Source: Acidobacteriota bacterium (GTDB lineage Bacteria > Acidobacteriota > Terriglobia > Bryobacterales > Bryobacteraceae). From it: a DNA stretch of 32,897 nt. The translations under genes and the position numbers were made by a program. The notes beneath the pieces are model-generated. The model was not told the DNA's origin. It saw nothing but the letters and a program-made list of their open reading frames with translations, and did no database searches. Numbering within the stretch: position 1 is the stretch's first letter; each line of letters starts with the position of its first letter. Below are positions 9,436-17,676 of this stretch, piece by piece. The stretch lies in the NCBI GenBank assembly GCA_016178155.1, contig JACOTZ010000384.1, positions 1 to 32,897 of the forward strand, read 5' to 3'.

Positions 9436-10749
9436 TTACTTCTTCGCTTCCTTGACGTCGGCCGCCGCGCGCTGGATCTCCTCTACCGCCTTGCCGTCCA
9501 GCTCGTAGATGGCGGGCTCGTTCTCGCGCTTGGCGAACCAGCTATCTCCGGATTTCGAGATCAGCACCTTCTCCACACGCTTGCCGTCATTCGAGGTGAC
9601 GGTGATCTCGATCGCCGGCGTCGTGAAGCCGCTCTCCACGAATTTGATGGAGGCGAGGTCGCGCAGCTTGTCGACCAGCGCCTGCACGCTCGTGGAATCC
9701 ATCGTTTTGCCGCCCGACGTCCACTTGTCGCCGCTCTTCGCGAAGCTGTAGGTCTTGGTCCCGTCGCGCAGCTCGACCTTGTTCGGATCGCTGAAGCCGA
9801 AGTCGAACAGCTTCTTATTGCGGAAATCCTCGAGCTTCTTGTCCAGCGCCTCGCCGAGCTCGTTGGCGGCCTTGTGCACGCCTTCCACGACGCTGCTGCG
9901 CGCATAGTAGTTGTCGCCTTTCTTGCGCACTTCGATCTGCTGTGTCCCGGCGGCGTCGGTCACCCGCGCGGTGCCGATGCCGGTCCCGCTCGCGAATTCT
10001 GATGACGCCTTCTTTGCATCCTCGTCGCTGACCGAGGTGTCCATCTTCGCGTCTTTGAGCTTGCGGACGAGCTCCTCGATCGTGAGATTATCAGCCCGCA
10101 GCGGCCGCGGCTTCAGGATCGTCCACTCGTTCTGATTGTTCTTGCCGAACTCGATCGCCTGTCCCTTGGCGTACAGCTCGACGCGCGTGAGCTTCTCCGA
10201 GTCGAACGTCAGCAGGCGCTTGTCGCGCAGGTCCTTCGAGGTCTTATCGATGCTTTCCTTGGTCCAGCTCGCGATCGTGAAGACGCGGGGATCGCCTTCG
10301 AGCTTGGAGAAGAACCCGCCTTGCGTCGGCGTCTCGTCGCCCACTAGCACTTTGCGCGTCTTGCCGTCCTTGGTCGTCAGCACGACCTCCACTTTCGGCG
10401 CATTCAGCCCGAAGCGGGCCAGGTCGCCAGCCTTTTCGTCCACCAGCCGCTGCCAGGTGAGCCCGGTGAGGGAGGACACGACGCCCGAAGCCGCGTCCTG
10501 ATCCGTGGCCAGCGGCTGAGGCGCCGTAATCCGCCATTTATTGCCCGCATCGCGCTCGAGCACGGTCGTGTCCCCGCCCGTCTTGCGGATCTCGACCTTC
10601 TTCGCCTGGTCCTCGGGGACCCCGATCAGCTTGGGCGCTTCGTCTTTAGGCTTTGCCTCTTCCGCCTTGCGCCGCGATTCTGACCAGTACACACCGCCCG
10701 CGAGCAGCGCCAGCGCCACAGTCGCGAGCAGCAAACCCCGCATCGACAT
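9436..10749 (-). CDS. DUF4340 domain-containing protein, exported or membrane-anchored
   Basis: 437-residue protein with an N-terminal membrane segment ('LLLATVALALLAGGVYW', about residues 6-22) and a long extracytoplasmic part rich in charged residues and short repeats such as 'KVEVVLTTKDGKTRKVLVGDETPT' type beta units, matching the DUF4340 family. DUF4340 genes are regularly found next to GldG-like genes in ABC operons, as here: it starts 3 bases after the GldG-like gene. The ATG at 10749 has a CAGGAG seven bases upstream, inside the preceding gene's end. Its molecular role is not known; a periplasmic accessory to the transporter is inferred from position. Last gene of the operon. Confidence 0.85.
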   Translation of the reverse strand: MSMRGLLLATVALALLAGGVYWSESRRKAEEAKPKDEAPKLIGVPEDQAKKVEIRKTGGDTTVLERDAGNKWRITAPQPLATDQDAASGVVSSLTGLTWQRLVDEKAGDLARFGLNAPKVEVVLTTKDGKTRKVLVGDETPTQGGFFSKLEGDPRVFTIASWTKESIDKTSKDLRDKRLLTFDSEKLTRVELYAKGQAIEFGKNNQNEWTILKPRPLRADNLTIEELVRKLKDAKMDTSVSDEDAKKASSEFASGTGIGTARVTDAAGTQQIEVRKKGDNYYARSSVVEGVHKAANELGEALDKKLEDFRNKKLFDFGFSDPNKVELRDGTKTYSFAKSGDKWTSGGKTMDSTSVQALVDKLRDLASIKFVESGFTTPAIEITVTSNDGKRVEKVLISKSGDSWFAKRENEPAIYELDGKAVEEIQRAAADVKEAKK

Positions 10750-10752
10750 CGG

Positions 10753-12171
10753 CTATCTCCTGCGCCACCACACACCGATGCCAGTGATGATCGCCGCCAG
10801 CGGCAGCGCGATCAGGCTGGTGTACATCAGCAGGCGCATCTGCCGCTGCGTGAGCGACAGCCGGCGATCCTCCGGGTCCTTGGGACGGATGGAGATCAGC
10901 TCTTCGTCTGCCGACAGCCAGTTCAGCATGTTCAGGAACAGGTCGCGGTTGCCGATGCTCGAGGCGCTGAAGAAGGAATTGCTGATCCACGCCGCCGAGC
11001 CCACCACCACGAACCGGCCCTGTCCTGGCGATGCGTCCGACCCGCTCGTCTGCGGCGTCTTGCCGGTGTTGTATGTCCCCGCCACGGCGAGCAGCAGCGG
11101 CCCCTTCTTGTCTTTGTTCGGATCGATCGTCAGCTCCGCCGAGTTCAGGTTAAGCTTCGCGGTGGCATAGCTGTTCGCGGACGTCGAGAACAGCTTCTCC
11201 ACCGTCGTCTTGTCGGCAGATTTCGTGTCGAGACTGCGAGAAAAGGCAAATGCCGTCGCCACGCCTTTCATCTCGCGCACAATCGCTTGCGTCTCGTAAT
11301 TGGCCACGAGCGGAACCACCTCGCTCAAGCCGAAGATTTGCCCGATGCCGCTGGTGTCAAGCACCAGGTCCTTGTTCAGCGTCACGCCCCAGCCGCCGAG
11401 CACGCCCGCGAGCGCGTCATTGGGCGCGGTCGATTCCTTCGGGAACTGCAGCGGCGGCGGCAGCAGGAAGAGCGCGTCGCCGCCGCTCTCGACGAACTTC
11501 TTGATCGCGTCCACGACCGGCTGCGGGTAATCGAGCCGCGGGCCGGCCACCACCAGGATGGTGCAGTCCTTCGGGACCTCCGCCTTCTCGAGCAGGGAAA
11601 TGGTGCGCGTCCTGTAGTTGTTTTTCTCCATGCTCTCCTTGGCTGTGGAGTAGCCGTCGCGGCCGGTTTCCTCGAGGCTTGGCTCGCCCGATCCTGAGGT
11701 CGTGCATACCGTGCGCACTCCCGTCTTCAGCACGCGGATCATCCCGCTCGTCACTTCCTCTTCGGTCAGCGACTTGGCCTCCTCGCGCCTGCCGCCAGCC
11801 TCGATGAAAGTCGTGCCCATGGTGCGCACGCCCATGACGCGCGCCTTCTGCGGATCCTTGTCCGGATCGACGTACTCCACATGCAGTTTGGTTGACAGCG
11901 TGTCGTAGCGGTCGAGCAGGTCCTTGGCGTTCTGAAACCGCTCCTTATCGTCGAAATATGTGATCTTGACGTCGTGCTTCAGATTCGCGGCGATCTTCTT
12001 GCTCTGATCGGAAAGCGAGTAGCGCTTGTTCGCCGTTGTGTCGAACGACTTGTTGTGCCGCTGCGCCAGCCAGTTGAGCAGTCCCAGCACCGCTACCACG
12101 ATCAGGATGTAGACCGTGACGTAGCCGGTGAACTTCGTCTGTCTTGTTTTGAGCCAGGCAAACCGTGGCAT
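10753..12171 (-). CDS. GldG-like ABC transporter auxiliary protein
   Basis: 472-residue membrane protein of the GldG/ABC-auxiliary family. An N-terminal helix ('VTVYILIVVAVLGLLNWLA', about 18-36) leads into a large extracytoplasmic region starting 'TTANKRYSLSDQSKKIAANL', the usual opening of this family, and a C-terminal helix ('YTSLIALPLAAIITGIGVWW') ends at a basic tail. In Bacteroidota, GldA, GldF and GldG form an ABC complex linked to gliding; in other phyla the same trio occurs without gliding machinery, so no motility role is claimed. The ATG at 12171 has GGAGGG six bases upstream and follows the permease stop by one base, suggesting coupled synthesis. Confidence 0.88.
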   Translation of the reverse strand: MPRFAWLKTRQTKFTGYVTVYILIVVAVLGLLNWLAQRHNKSFDTTANKRYSLSDQSKKIAANLKHDVKITYFDDKERFQNAKDLLDRYDTLSTKLHVEYVDPDKDPQKARVMGVRTMGTTFIEAGGRREEAKSLTEEEVTSGMIRVLKTGVRTVCTTSGSGEPSLEETGRDGYSTAKESMEKNNYRTRTISLLEKAEVPKDCTILVVAGPRLDYPQPVVDAIKKFVESGGDALFLLPPPLQFPKESTAPNDALAGVLGGWGVTLNKDLVLDTSGIGQIFGLSEVVPLVANYETQAIVREMKGVATAFAFSRSLDTKSADKTTVEKLFSTSANSYATAKLNLNSAELTIDPNKDKKGPLLLAVAGTYNTGKTPQTSGSDASPGQGRFVVVGSAAWISNSFFSASSIGNRDLFLNMLNWLSADEELISIRPKDPEDRRLSLTQRQMRLLMYTSLIALPLAAIITGIGVWWRRR

Positions 12172-12172
12172 G

Positions 12173-12940
12173 CTACGCCCTCCACCTCAGCGATTCCATG
12201 GAACGTGACGTCAGAAACAACCCAAAGAAAATCATTGAGAGATAGAAGATTACGTCCTTGCTGTCGATCACGCCCTTGGCAAACGGCTCGAAGTGCGTCA
12301 CCACGGAAAGATAGGCGATCACCTTGGCGGCACTCGTCGTTCCGTACGAGCTCGCCCAGTCCAGCACCCAAAGCAGGAGACAGATGGCAAACGTCGCGGT
12401 GCCCGCGATGATCTGGTTGCGCGTGGTGGTGGAGATGAACGCGCCGATGGCGAGCAGCGTGCCGCCCTGCAGGACGAGGCCGAGATAGCCCACCAGCAGC
12501 GGCTTCCAGTCCGGGTTGCCGTACAGGAACAACAGCGCCGTGTTGATCCCGGCCAGCGCCAGGATGGCCGAGTACATGACCAGCGCCGCCAGCCACTTGC
12601 CCAGAATGATCTCCAGATCGCGCACCGGCGACGTCGCCAGCAGCTCGATCGTGCCCAGGCGCTTTTCCTCCGCGAACAGCCGCATGGTGATCATCGGAAT
12701 GACGAAGAGTCCGACCACGCTCATGTTCATGAGCATCGGCCGGATCACCCACTCGTTCACATCCATGGGCATGCCGCGCCCCATCATCTGCATGCGGATG
12801 CCGCGCTCCACGAAATTGGCCGTGAAGGCGAAGAAGAAGTAGCCCGATATCAGGGCAAAAAAGGCCATCAGTCCATAGGCGATCGGCGAAGCGAAATAAC
12901 TCTTGATCTCTTTTTGAAATATGGTTACTGTGTTCCTCAC
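12173..12940 (-). CDS. ABC-2 type transporter permease (GldF-like)
   Basis: 255-residue integral membrane protein with about six hydrophobic segments, the first after the typical amphipathic opening 'IFQKEIKSYFASPIAYGLMA'. The motif 'RLFAEEKRLGTIELLATSPV' is characteristic of ABC-2 permeases of the GldF/NosY kind. It would form the membrane channel for the ATPase encoded just upstream. The GTG start at 12940 overlaps the ATPase stop in a GTGA, with GGAGG nine bases before it. Substrate unknown. Together with the GldG-like and DUF4340 genes it defines a four-gene transporter operon. Confidence 0.92.
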   Translation of the reverse strand: MRNTVTIFQKEIKSYFASPIAYGLMAFFALISGYFFFAFTANFVERGIRMQMMGRGMPMDVNEWVIRPMLMNMSVVGLFVIPMITMRLFAEEKRLGTIELLATSPVRDLEIILGKWLAALVMYSAILALAGINTALLFLYGNPDWKPLLVGYLGLVLQGGTLLAIGAFISTTTRNQIIAGTATFAICLLLWVLDWASSYGTTSAAKVIAYLSVVTHFEPFAKGVIDSKDVIFYLSMIFFGLFLTSRSMESLRWRA

Positions 12941-13917
12941 TGCTTGACACCTCCCGCCGGCGTGGCCGCCTCATCGCTCGCCGTCAATTGCAGGAAGATC
13001 TCTTCCAGACTGACGGCCACCGGCCGCAGCTCGTTCAGGTTCCACCCGGATTCGACCACGGCACGCGCCAGGTCGGGGCGGATGGCGCGGCCCTGCAGGC
13101 TCTCGATCTCAAAGATGTGCCGCTGGCCCCGGCTCTCCTTGGCCAGCACCCGGCTCACGCCCGGCACTTTCTCCAGCCGCTGCAGAATCACCGCCGAATT
13201 GACCGCGCCGTCGCGGCCCTCCACCTCCACGGCGACCGCTTCGGACCCGCGCAGCCGGTTCGTCAGGTTGTGCACGGAGTCGGTCGCGACCAACTTGCCT
13301 CGCGAGATGATGATCACCTGCTCGCAGGTCTGCTCCACCTCGGGGAGAATGTGCGTGCTGAGAATGATGGTGTGGTCGCCCGCCAGGCTTTTGATCAACG
13401 AGCGCGTCTCGATGATCTGCTTGGGGTCCAGTCCCGCCGTGGGCTCATCGAGTATCAGCACGTCGGGGTTGTGAATGATGGCCTGCGACAGCCCGACCCG
13501 CTGCCGGTAGCCTTTCGACAGTTTCGAGATCAGCCGAGTGCGGACCTCGCCGACCGCGCACCGCTCGATCACCTCATCCACCCGCCGCTTCAGGTCGGCC
13601 TTGGGAATCCCCTTCAGCCGCCCCACGAATCGCAAATACTCAATGACTTCCATGTCGCCGTAGACGGGCGGAAGTTCGGGCAGATAGCCGATCCGTTTCT
13701 TGACCTCCATCGGCTGCTCGAGCACGTCGAAACCGGCGACGCTTGCCTTGCCTGCCGTGGGAGGCATGAAGCAGGTGAGAACGCGCATCGTGGTTGTCTT
13801 GCCGGCGCCGTTCGGGCCGAGAAAGCCGACGATCTGTCCTTTTTGGACCTCGAATGAGATGTTGTCGACCGCGATCGTGCGCGCGTATCGCTTGGTCAGT
13901 CCTTCGACATTGATCAT
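12937..13917 (-). CDS. ABC transporter ATP-binding protein (GldA-like)
   Basis: 326-residue ATPase from the start chosen. Seen in order: Walker A 'GPNGAGKTT' (near 37-45), a Q-loop region, the signature 'LSKGYRQRVGLSQ', Walker B 'VLILDEPTAGLDP' and the switch histidine in 'IILSTH', followed by a C-terminal domain of about 100 residues typical of GldA-type proteins. It powers the ABC-2 permease it overlaps by 4 bases. The track ORF begins at 14016, but that ATG lies in the -10 box of the promoter at 14014-14042; ATG 13917 gives the family N-terminus 'MINVEGLTKRY' and is preferred, though its RBS is poor. First gene of the operon. Confidence 0.93.
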   Translation of the reverse strand: MINVEGLTKRYARTIAVDNISFEVQKGQIVGFLGPNGAGKTTTMRVLTCFMPPTAGKASVAGFDVLEQPMEVKKRIGYLPELPPVYGDMEVIEYLRFVGRLKGIPKADLKRRVDEVIERCAVGEVRTRLISKLSKGYRQRVGLSQAIIHNPDVLILDEPTAGLDPKQIIETRSLIKSLAGDHTIILSTHILPEVEQTCEQVIIISRGKLVATDSVHNLTNRLRGSEAVAVEVEGRDGAVNSAVILQRLEKVPGVSRVLAKESRGQRHIFEIESLQGRAIRPDLARAVVESGWNLNELRPVAVSLEEIFLQLTASDEAATPAGGVKQ

Positions 13918-14013
13918 AGAAGACTCGAGAGCCCTCGGCCGCGAACCGGAGCGCTCCGTGCGGGGCACTGCTACCCGGCAAGCGGCGCGGCCGCAGGGTG
14001 TTTGAAATTCCAT

Positions 14014-14042
14014 CATATAAGAAGCCGGATTCGCGCTGTCAA
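14014..14042 (-). promoter_or_regulatory. Promoter of the GldA/F/G-DUF4340 operon
   Basis: Minus strand: -35 TTGACA (14042-14037), a 17-base spacer, then TATATG (14019-14014) as -10; TATGAT two bases further on is an alternative with a 19-base spacer. Predicted transcript start is near 14005, leaving a leader of about 90 bases before ATG 13917. Seen directly as sequence match; activity is inferred. Confidence 0.6.
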
Positions 14043-14052
14043 ATCGGATGGC

Positions 14053-14095
14053 GGGCGAGACGTCCCGGTTTCACCCGGGTGGCGTCTGCTCGCCC
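14053..14095. other. Imperfect 43-base inverted repeat / hairpin
   Basis: GGGCGA-GACG-T-CCCGG, loop TTTCAC, CCGGG-TGG-CGTC-TGC-TCGCCC: three paired blocks totalling 15 base pairs with small bulges. It lies 10 bases upstream of the -35 box of the ABC operon promoter. It could be a regulatory site, an RNA structure on the divergent transcript, or chance in GC-rich DNA; no T-run follows on either strand. Confidence 0.35.
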
Positions 14096-14480
14096 ATTCC
14101 GAGGCAGCCAGCTTCCAACCCGTTTTGATCCGCGAACCCGGGCCCGCCACCGTTGGGAGCATGGGGATGCGCGGGCGCGCACCGGCAGTGCCGGCGGACA
14201 ACATGTGCTCCCGAAGAGCTGATCTCCGCGGTCCCGGACGGTGTTCGCCCGCCGCCGCTCCGCCCCGAGCATGTATTGCCCGTGCCGCTGTATGACAACA
14301 AAAGGGCGCCGCCGGAGTCTATATGGCGGCCGCACTCGCCAGTCTGCCGTCCCGCGTACCGCTTGTTCACGCGCGCGGCTCGGGAGTGTTCATTCTCAGC
14401 CGGGAGCGTGAGGGAGCGGCTGCCAAACGTATGGCGGGAACCACATCGGGAACGCGCGTGTGGCCTCGAGGGAAACATTC
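14096..14480. other. Intergenic region without a recognised gene
   Basis: About 385 bases before the DUF6496-type gene. Several ORF-track entries cross it, but none resembles a protein family or has a matching RBS. A short CCGGC-AGT-GCCGG hairpin is present. I could not find a convincing promoter for the plus-strand gene, though one is expected here. Confidence 0.4.
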
Positions 14481-14735
14481 ATGGCGACAAAGAAAGCTGC
14501 ATCGAAGAAACGTTCACAGCGCGGCCGCGGCAAGGTCGAGAAGGTGATGCACGAGTACAAGCACGGTCAGCTCAAGTCGGGTGGCCGCGGCAAGGTTAAG
14601 AGCCGCAAGCAGGCGGTCGCGATCGCACTCAACGAAGCGCGCGAGTCCGGTGCCAGAATTCCGAAAAAACGCTCCGCGAAAAAGACGGCTTCAAAAAAGA
14701 CCGCTTCGAATAGACGCGGCTCGCGCCGGAGTTGA
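14481..14735 (+). CDS. Small basic DUF6496-type protein
   Basis: 84-residue, strongly basic protein. The core 'KVMHEYKHGQLKSGGRGKVKSRKQAVAIALNEARESG' region (about 19-56) fits the small DUF6496 family, and it is flanked by lysine/alanine-rich tails ('ATKKAASKKRSQRGRG' and 'KKRSAKKTASKKTASNRRGSRRS') resembling histone-H1-like tails. Function is not established; the composition suggests binding to nucleic acid, which is inference. ATG 14481 is chosen over the track start 14460 because GAGGGAAA lies about eight bases before it and the family begins at this point. It stands alone between divergent and codirectional neighbours and is followed at once by a strong stem-loop. Confidence 0.75.
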   Translation: MATKKAASKKRSQRGRGKVEKVMHEYKHGQLKSGGRGKVKSRKQAVAIALNEARESGARIPKKRSAKKTASKKTASNRRGSRRS

Positions 14736-14739
14736 CCGC

Positions 14740-14792
14740 GCCGGCGGCCCGCGTGGCGTGGTGAAAGGCCGCACGCCACCTGCGCCGCCGGC
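14740..14792 (+). terminator. Two-tier stem-loop after the DUF6496-type gene
   Basis: Starts five bases after the stop codon. GCCGGCGGC pairs perfectly with GCCGCCGGC, and inside it GTGGCGTG pairs perfectly with CACGCCAC, separated by a symmetric 4x4 internal loop and an 11-base apical loop: 17 base pairs in all. There is no T-run after it, so it may act as a 3'-end stabiliser or a non-canonical terminator. Confidence 0.55.
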
Positions 14793-14884
14793 ATGAATCC
14801 TGGACGGAACCGAACGGGCCGCTGGAGGGGAGCATGCGCCGCGGCAGAGTCGGGTGAGAAACGGTGCAGCTACACTAATAGCTG

Positions 14885-15766
14885 ATGCCGATCCTCACGC
14901 TGCCTGAAAGCTCCCGCCGCAGGTTCCTTGGAGTGGCGGCAGGGGGCGGCATCGCGCTCGCGCGCGGCTTCGGCGCTCAGGCCCGCAGCACGCGGTGGGC
15001 GCTGCTCGCCGACACCCACCTCGCCGCCGATAAGACCAACCAGTACCGCGGCTTCCGTCCGCACGACAACCTCGGCCGTGTCATCCCCGAAGTGGTACGC
15101 TCCCGGCCCGAGGGCGTGCTCATCGACGGCGACCTGGCGCGGCTCGAGGGGCAGCGCGGCGATTACGAGCTTCTGCACGTGCTGCTGCAACCCATCCTCG
15201 AGGACACGCCCGTGTGCCTCTCGCTTGGCAATCACGATGACCGCCGCAATTTCCTGCCCGTCTTCGCCAGGGCGTCGCCCGGCCAGGTGCAGCCGGTGAA
15301 GGACAAGCACGTACTCGTATTCGAGCGCCCTCCGGTGCGCTTTGTGGTTCTCGATTCGCTGCTCTACGTCAATCGGGTGGCGGGGCTGCTCGGCAAAGAG
15401 CAGCGCGCCTGGCTTGACGGCTACCTGCGCTCGGCATCCGAAGTGCCGACCATCGTCGTCGTCCACCATACGCTCGACGATGCCGACGGCAGCCTGCTCG
15501 ATGCCGACCGCCTCTTCCGCCTGGTCACGCCGGTGCGCAGCGTGAAGGCGATCCTGTACGGACACTCGCACCGCTACCATTTCGACTCGCTCGAGGGAAT
15601 CCACCTCATCAACCTGCCGGCGGTCGGCTACAACTTCAATGACCGCGAGCCGGTCGGCTGGGTGGATGCGACGCTCTCGGCGGAAGGCGGCGACTTCACC
15701 CTGCACGCCATCGGTGGCAACACGGAGCGCGACGGCAAGACCATGTCGCTCCGCTGGCGCGCCTAG
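14885..15766 (+). CDS. Tat-exported metallophosphoesterase
   Basis: 293-residue calcineurin-like phosphoesterase. A Tat leader ('SSRRRFLGVAAGGGIALARG', residues 9-28) precedes the catalytic domain, so action in the periplasm is expected. All five metal-binding blocks are visible: 'LLADTHLA' (D-x-H near 43-45), 'IDGDLARL', 'LGNHDDRRNF', 'VVVHHTLDD' and 'LYGHSHRYH'. Such enzymes hydrolyse phosphomono- or diesters; the substrate cannot be deduced. No Shine-Dalgarno precedes ATG 14885, but TACACT ends seven bases upstream, compatible with a leaderless transcript although no -35 is evident. It converges on the ThuA-like gene with a 47-base gap. Confidence 0.9.
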   Translation: MPILTLPESSRRRFLGVAAGGGIALARGFGAQARSTRWALLADTHLAADKTNQYRGFRPHDNLGRVIPEVVRSRPEGVLIDGDLARLEGQRGDYELLHVLLQPILEDTPVCLSLGNHDDRRNFLPVFARASPGQVQPVKDKHVLVFERPPVRFVVLDSLLYVNRVAGLLGKEQRAWLDGYLRSASEVPTIVVVHHTLDDADGSLLDADRLFRLVTPVRSVKAILYGHSHRYHFDSLEGIHLINLPAVGYNFNDREPVGWVDATLSAEGGDFTLHAIGGNTERDGKTMSLRWRA

Positions 15767-15813
15767 CCGTGGTTAGCCGCGATCTCCGGACCGGCCCGGG
15801 CACGCCTGCAATC

Positions 15814-16566
15814 TCAGCGAACTCGCCCCAACGCCCAGTACACCGCATTCACCAGCAGCCGCCGGAACGGCTCCACCTCGAAGTCCGGCGCCGCGCCCAG
15901 GGATGTATAGAAGACGCGGCCGCCTTTGTAGCTTGTGGTCCATGCCACCGGGTTGTCGACCCGCTCCGTGCGGTCGCTCGGCCCCACGGGCTTGCCCATC
16001 AGCAGCAGCTTCGGCGAGCCCCGGAGCGGCAGCACGTGGTAGAGCGGGGACCGGCAGCGGAACGCCGCCGGAACGCTCTGCAAAATCGGATGGCTTGCCG
16101 CGCCCGGAATGACGCGGACCTCGGTGCTCGAGTCGCGGCCGTAATCGTAGTGCCATTGCGCGCCGAGCACCTGCTCGCCGAATTCGGGCCAATTCCGGAA
16201 AGCCTGCAAGGTCGTGCGCAATGCCACCAGCGGCTTGCCCGAGCCCGCGTAGGACCGTACATACTGCATCTGCGCGGCGGGCAACTCGAGCGACTCCAGG
16301 TAGAAGACGGCGAGGTCGGCATCCTCGAGCATCTCCAGGTCCGGAAAATCCTTGGGGCTGTTCGCGATGATCACCCTGCAGCGCATCGCGTTCGCCGATT
16401 CCAACTCTCCGGCGATCCGGGCCAGCGCCGTGTCCGAGTGGTTGCCGGTTTCCCCCGAGGCAAACACGACCGTCGGCTTCTTGCCGGTCGGCTCGCGTAC
16501 GATGCCCTGTCCGGCCGCGCAAGCCGCTCCCGCGAGGACCTCGAGCGCCGTGCGCCGGAGCATCAC
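15814..16566 (-). CDS. ThuA-like domain protein
   Basis: 250-residue protein of the ThuA-like, glutamine-amidotransferase-fold group, named from trehalose utilisation A. Recognisable pieces are 'ASGETGNHSDTALARIA', 'DADLAVFYLESLELP', 'GKPLVALRTTLQAFRNWPEFGEQVLGAQWHYDYG', the segment 'SPLYHVLPL' and the closing 'PVAWTTSYKGGRVFYTSLG'. In Acidobacteria and Planctomycetes these are common sugar-metabolism-linked proteins, often exported; the first 20 residues ('LRRTALEVLAGAACAAG') look like a leader peptide. The exact reaction is unknown. The ATG overlaps the SPFH gene stop in an ATGA, so the two are co-translated, an unusual pairing. Confidence 0.8.
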   Translation of the reverse strand: MMLRRTALEVLAGAACAAGQGIVREPTGKKPTVVFASGETGNHSDTALARIAGELESANAMRCRVIIANSPKDFPDLEMLEDADLAVFYLESLELPAAQMQYVRSYAGSGKPLVALRTTLQAFRNWPEFGEQVLGAQWHYDYGRDSSTEVRVIPGAASHPILQSVPAAFRCRSPLYHVLPLRGSPKLLLMGKPVGPSDRTERVDNPVAWTTSYKGGRVFYTSLGAAPDFEVEPFRRLLVNAVYWALGRVR

Positions 16567-17576
16567 ACCTGCGGCTCCGGCGCTTGCGCCGGCCGGCGCA
16601 TCGGCCGCGTCGAGGACTCCACCTCGGGTGTCAGCGCCTTGCCGAGCCGGCCGTCTTTCAGGATCGCCATCGCCGACGCGATCATCGAGGACAGGTCGGT
16701 CAGCGTCGCGGGCACGATCAGCGTGTTCCCTGCCTTGGCCAGCCTGCCGAATTCGCCGATGTACTGCTCCGCCACGCGCAGTTGCACGGCATCGGCGCCG
16801 CCCGGCGCCTCGATGGCGGCGGCCACGCGCCGGATGCCCTCGGCGGTGGTGGTGGCGACGGCGAGGATAGCCGCGCTCTGTCCCTCGGCTTCGTTGATCT
16901 GCTGCTGCTTGCGCGCTTCCGACGCCTTGATCACCTGCTGCTTATCACCCTCGGCTTTGTTGATGGCTGCGTCACGAACGCCTTCGGAATTCAGAATCAC
17001 CGCGCGCTTCTCGCGCTCGGCCCGCATCTGCTTTTCCATCGCTGCCAACACGTCTTTTGGCGGAGTGATGTTTTTGATCTCGTACCGCAGCACTTTCACG
17101 CCCCACGGCTCGGACGCCTTGTCCAACTCCGTGACCACCGCGATGTTGATGTTCGACCGCTCCTCGAACGTGCGGTCGAGCTCGATCTTGCCGATCTCGC
17201 TGCGCAGCGTCGTCTGCGCCAGTTGCGTGATCGCGAAGATGTAATTCGCGATGCCGTAGGAGGCGCGCTCCGGGTTCATGACCTTCAGGTAAAGGACTCC
17301 GTCCACGCCCACCTGCACGTTGTCGCGCGTGATGCAGATCTGCTCGGGAATATCGATCGCCTGCTCCTTGAGCAGGTGACGGTAACGGATTATGTCCAGA
17401 AACGGGATCAGGATGTGGAAACCGGCGTCGAGCGTCCCGCCGTATTTCCCCAGCCTCTCTACGATGTATGCGCTCTGCTGCGGCACCACGACCGCCGTCT
17501 TGGCGAGAATGATGATTACGAAGAGCGCCAGCGCGATCACAAAGATCAGTCCACCTGACACAAAGTCACCTGACAC
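16563..17576 (-). CDS. SPFH/band 7 membrane protein (paraslipin, stomatin-like)
   Basis: 337 residues. A single N-terminal membrane helix ('LIFVIALALFVIIILAKTAVVV') is followed by a full SPFH domain opening 'VPQQSAYIVERLGKYGGTLDAGFHILIPF', then an alanine/glutamate-rich coiled coil (about 185-245) and a tail with 'ADAVQLRVAEQYIGEF' as in paraslipins. These proteins form oligomeric membrane scaffolds. Paraslipins usually sit beside an NfeD gene; here the partner is a ThuA-like gene overlapping by 4 bases. AGGAGG lies two bases before GTG 17579 but five before GTG 17576, so the second GTG is preferred. A minus-strand hairpin with a T-run at 17655-17676 separates it from the upstream gene. Confidence 0.92.
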   Translation of the reverse strand: MSGDFVSGGLIFVIALALFVIIILAKTAVVVPQQSAYIVERLGKYGGTLDAGFHILIPFLDIIRYRHLLKEQAIDIPEQICITRDNVQVGVDGVLYLKVMNPERASYGIANYIFAITQLAQTTLRSEIGKIELDRTFEERSNINIAVVTELDKASEPWGVKVLRYEIKNITPPKDVLAAMEKQMRAEREKRAVILNSEGVRDAAINKAEGDKQQVIKASEARKQQQINEAEGQSAAILAVATTTAEGIRRVAAAIEAPGGADAVQLRVAEQYIGEFGRLAKAGNTLIVPATLTDLSSMIASAMAILKDGRLGKALTPEVESSTRPMRRPAQAPEPQV

Positions 17577-17654
17577 CACGTCCTCCTCTCTTTAAGAACT
17601 CCGGGGCACGCCTGAATGCGCGGCGGCCGCTGCCTGCGCGGCGAGCCGCTCTCC

Positions 17655-17676
17655 AAAAATCGGGACATTCCCCGAT
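17655..17676 (-). terminator. Candidate intrinsic terminator
   Basis: On the minus strand ATCGGG and CCCGAT form a six-base stem with a six-base loop, followed by a run of four T. It lies about 350 bases after the stop of the Ig-like membrane protein and 79 bases before the SPFH start, so it probably isolates the two transcription units. Confidence 0.45.

Noticed and set aside
14002-14295. Plus-strand ORFs in the gap before the DUF6496-type gene
   Set aside because: They overlap the ABC operon promoter and hairpin, lack an RBS and show no family features.
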